Assembly: GCA_033065855.1 (NCBI GenBank) | Contig: JAVXUO010002614.1 | Location: 1 to 64,000, forward strand | Direction: 5' to 3' | Length of the DNA: 64,000 nucleotides | DNA from: Escallonia rubra | Taxonomy: Eukaryota; Streptophyta; Magnoliopsida; Escalloniales; Escalloniaceae | Shown here: positions 61,676 to 64,000 of the stretch, piece after piece | Layout of the letters: the number at the start of each line of letters is the position of its first letter | Numbering within the stretch: the first letter of the stretch is position 1 | Notes under the pieces: generated by a model | What the model was told of the DNA's origin: nothing | Databases searched by the model: none | Seen by the model: only the letters and a program-made list of their open reading frames with translations | Position numbers and translations under genes: made by a program

Positions 61676-62852
61676 CAAGTGCCATGGCGCATCGACGGGC
61701 GAAGGGCGAAGTGCGATGGTCGAAGCGTGATGCGGCGTCGCACAACGATGAGTTTCTTGGTGACGAAGTCGCGTAGAAGAAATAAGAAGTGCACATGACT
61801 TGAGCGTGCACGCTTTGACCGGTTGTGAGCGTTGAAAATGACTGTTGCTTGTGCGGACGTGTCATGCAAAATGGGACCGCAATAGGCCTTTGGGTACGGC
61901 CAGAATTGGTTGCGAACAACAGTTAGTCCACGTATGAATGTAACCAGAATACTTCAAATCTGAAAGTTCCGAAGTAATCAAATAATCATGGAACTCCAGA
62001 TAGTAGTGAGGCCATCTATTGCTACCCCCTAACTTCTCACTCAGACTCTGGATGGCATTAAAATCACCAAGTACCAACCAGGGATCATTCTAACAAAGGC
62101 GAGACCTATACTCAAGCTCCTGCCAGAGCACAGATCTCTCACTAGAATCATTGGAACCATACACAAATGAAACAAAAAAAAGGAGGCAACATATCTATTA
62201 ATTTCACTTGACAGTGAATTATTTGATCTGACATACCAAGAAAAGTAACATTAACTACTTCGGGATTCTATAAAACCCAAATTCTACCATTCACAAAAAA
62301 TTGGTAGTTATTTATAATGGACCAACTAGGAAATCTACAGTTATATATAACCGACGCATTAGGGGCTACTACTCTGGTTTCCAAGATCCCAAAAAGCATA
62401 ACACCTAAGGAGGCAATCCTATGTTGGGCCTCCACTTGCTTACCACTTGTGTTGAATCCTCGAGAATTCCAACAAAGGATGTTACACATGATACCAAAAA
62501 CCAAAAGGATGTTACAACCAAGAAGTAAGAGTCAGGTGAAGTTTCCCCTACGGGGAGACTTCTTCTTTTTCTTATTATTAATACTAGAGTCAAGGTTTAC
62601 TTTACCACCAAAATGAGAAGACATATTAGTATTTGGAGTAAGAGAGCATGGAATGAAATCTGAATCAGAGCCCGACTCAGAGTGTACAATTAGGCCGGAA
62701 TCTAAATGCAAATCAAATAGCAAAACATGATCATCAATAGGCAAATTATGAAAATGAGAAGGTACCTCTGGTAGAGTAGACGGCTGAATACTAACCTCCT
62801 GCTGAGAAGAAGCATGCTGGGCACTAACCTGTACCTGGCTTTCAAGCTCCTG

Positions 62853-63552
62853 CTAGTGCCTAGTCTCCAACTGACTACGGCTCTGCTGAACACGATCAAG
62901 AGATAAAGAAGACGAATAACCCTTACTGACTTTGTCCTTGCCTTTACTTTTCACCGTTGTCCACTCTGCTTCTTTCGCTAGAGCAACAACAGAGGCAGGA
63001 AGGGACGTGTCCGATCGCTTCGGAACAGACATTGAAGGAGGAGGGGGCCTATCGCTTTCAGTCTGAGTACAAGACATGGTAGTATGTCTGAAGCACTTGC
63101 ACACCGTGCAAACTGGAGGGCGCCACTGGTAATTTGCCCGAACAGTCACAGGATCAGAGGGGGAATCTCCTTCCTACCAGGTACTCAAGTTTGGCACAAT
63201 AACAAGTTCATCAACGAGCACCCTGATTGTAAAAACCTCAACACATACTCTGGAAAAACTTATCTGCTCACAGCTCTCAGTAAGCGAATCCGCATATAGT
63301 GGCTTCCTAATGCCACTCGCTACGTAACGCAACCCACTAGCTGTCAGGTACTCAACATGAATGTTGTAGAGTCTAACCCATAACGGTAGAACATCAAGTG
63401 ATTCCTTGCATAAATTCATACCATGTCTCCAACGTTGCAAAACAATTCATTTGTTCGCAAAATGCCACGGACCCGAATCAAGAATCTTGTCTACTGTATC
63501 CACAGACGATAATGTGAAGAAATAAAAACCCTTGTCATTAACTAAAACCTTT
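62853..63552 (-). pseudogene. LINE ORF1 (DUF4283-like and zinc knuckle), 5' end cut
   Basis: Residues such as GFYFFTLSSVDTVDKILD (about 63510), PLWVRLYNIHVEYLTASGLR (about 63380) and a knuckle CTVCKCFRHTTMSC (about 63100) are typical of the RNA-binding ORF1 of plant LINEs. A stop lies at about 63449 and the frame breaks again near 63175. The N-terminus is missing because family P LTR sequence starts at 63553. Confidence 0.8.
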
Positions 63553-64000
63553 TGTTCCCAACCTATTCTGGTCGTACCCAAGGGCCCACTAGGGGTCCCG
63601 CTTCACTCAAACACGTCAACAGATACAACGTGCATTTTTCCAACGCATCGAACCGGTCAGCGCGCACACGCTCAAGTCACGTGCATTTTTCGCTCCACGC
63701 GCCTTGTGTTCGACTTAGGCCCGATTTATTTCATGTTGACGTCACTCACGCTAGCGCGATCATCACGCCGAGACCACCCAAACACCTTTTCACCAAAAAT
63801 GTCGACCGACGGGGCAACCGGAGCAACGGGGTCAAGGGGCAAAGGCATTGGCCAACCCCATGGGGTCGGCCTCGACCTCCCCCAAGACCATGGGGTCGGC
63901 CTCGGCTTCCCCCAAGGCCATGGGGTCGGCCTCGGCCTCCTATGGGGGTTTGGCCTTGGCCTCCCCCCCCCCCCCCGGTTCTTCACTTTTCGTGCAAAGT
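63553..64000 (+). mobile_element. Start of a third family P LTR
   Basis: TGTTCCCAACCTATTCTGGTC aligns with the LTR starts at 52179 and (reversed) 61918, then shares GGGCCCACTAGGGGTCCC. A 30-bp minisatellite unit containing CCATGGGGTCGGCCTCGGC repeats from about 63858 to 63950. The window ends inside U3, so I cannot tell whether this is solo or part of a full element. It interrupts LINE ORF1. Confidence 0.8.

Larger units (their letters stand above)
59750..61918 (-). mobile_element. Solo LTR, family P, inside the LINE
   Basis: 2169 bp; the complement runs TGTTCGCAACC (61918) to CTTGGCATCA (59750). Flanks are ACTGT and ACTAT on the minus strand (61919-61923 and 59745-59749), a 5-bp duplication with one mismatch. 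Joining the flanks gives a continuous LINE endonuclease frame (HTWTN to QDD). A TATA box complement is at 60064-60071. It contains a 169-bp tandem repeat (60481-61170) and a GGCCGAGGCCGACCCC minisatellite (61540-61675). The last 100 bp before 59750 match the end of the LTR at 52179-53943 closely. Confidence 0.85.
56940..62504 (-). pseudogene. LINE ORF2 (endonuclease, reverse transcriptase, zf-RVT), disrupted
   Basis: The N-terminal AP endonuclease starts near 62495 (NILCWNSRGFNTSGKQ, then LGDFNAIQS and IHTWTN). After the nested LTR it resumes at 59749 with RKLDCVLVND and GISDHSP. RT has YRPISCCNAIYNCIAKI, a degenerate KVDLMKAHDCLHWDF (58620; one Asp is usual in KAYD) and GIRQEDPMSP. A thumb-like region (58249-57440) leads to the zinc-binding domain with CVFCRIPFESHDHQFFNC. 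Numerous frameshifts and stops separate these blocks, and the RT FADD motif is not in a good frame. In a working LINE this protein nicks target DNA and copies its own mRNA there. Confidence 0.85.
56356..63552 (-). mobile_element. L1-type LINE with a nested solo LTR
   Basis: Runs from a poly-T (complement of the poly(A) tail) at 56356-56363 to 63552, where a family P LTR interrupts ORF1. Without the nested LTR about 5.0 kb remain. Minus-strand order: ORF1 (63552 to about 62853), endonuclease (62504 to 59514, interrupted), reverse transcriptase (about 59114-58200), and RT zinc-binding domain (about 57400-57050). It inserted into family M pol and is the same family as 36567-37328. Confidence 0.9.

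Overview
This window is plant nuclear DNA from a repeat-rich, probably heterochromatic region. I found no intact single-copy host gene, rRNA gene, tRNA gene or CRISPR array. A flowering plant is indicated by Ty3/gypsy chromoviruses of the Del/Tekay type primed by initiator-Met tRNA (TGGTATCAGAGC), a plant L1-type LINE, a CACTA transposon, a plant mobile domain (PMD) gene, and fragments of plant LPLAT and SEC3 genes. I cannot name the species.

Layout. (1) 1-36566, minus strand: a head-to-tail array of one chromovirus family (family M), read as internal / LTR / internal / LTR / internal / LTR / internal, with LTRs at 960-8028, 25064-27116 and 31751-33823. Once younger insertions are subtracted, the repeat period is about 6.63 and 6.69 kb. 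Inside the array sit two solo LTRs with perfect target duplications (family a, 2131-5557; family b, 6289-7925) and a 12.4-kb CACTA element (10872-23267, TSD TCA). The CACTA carries fragments of a lysophospholipid acyltransferase gene and an exocyst SEC3 gene. It is itself interrupted by a complete, young Tekay element (family c, 12409-21257, TSD CTAGA) whose gag-pol frame has three in-frame stops.

(2) 36567-41410: a 5'-truncated LINE copy joined to a non-coding LTR element of family b whose second LTR is cut to about 30 bp. (3) 41411-49360, plus strand: another family M unit (pol end / LTR / gag), so the array and this unit face each other. Its pol is split by a second family a solo LTR (42313-45802). 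(4) 49361-53943: the 3' part of a different LTR element. It has an antisense PMD gene with its own TATA box and a GT-AG intron, followed by an LTR with U3 minisatellites. (5) 53944-56355: a truncated family M LTR and pol end, minus strand. (6) 56356-63552: a longer copy of the same LINE, minus strand, with a solo LTR of the PMD-element family nested in its endonuclease region (59750-61918). (7) 63553-64000: the start of a third LTR of that family.

Order of events. Family M copies are the oldest layer. Shared disabling mutations in RT and at the integrase end mean the array units descend from an already broken copy. Solo LTRs, LINEs and the CACTA came later, and the family c element inside the CACTA is among the youngest: its LTRs differ by about six substitutions in 2.03 kb as read by eye. 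The array supplies paralogous empty sites that confirm the edges of three insertions. The observations most worth following are the gene-fragment-carrying CACTA, the antisense PMD gene, matching splice-like signals inside LTRs of three families, and the tandem array.
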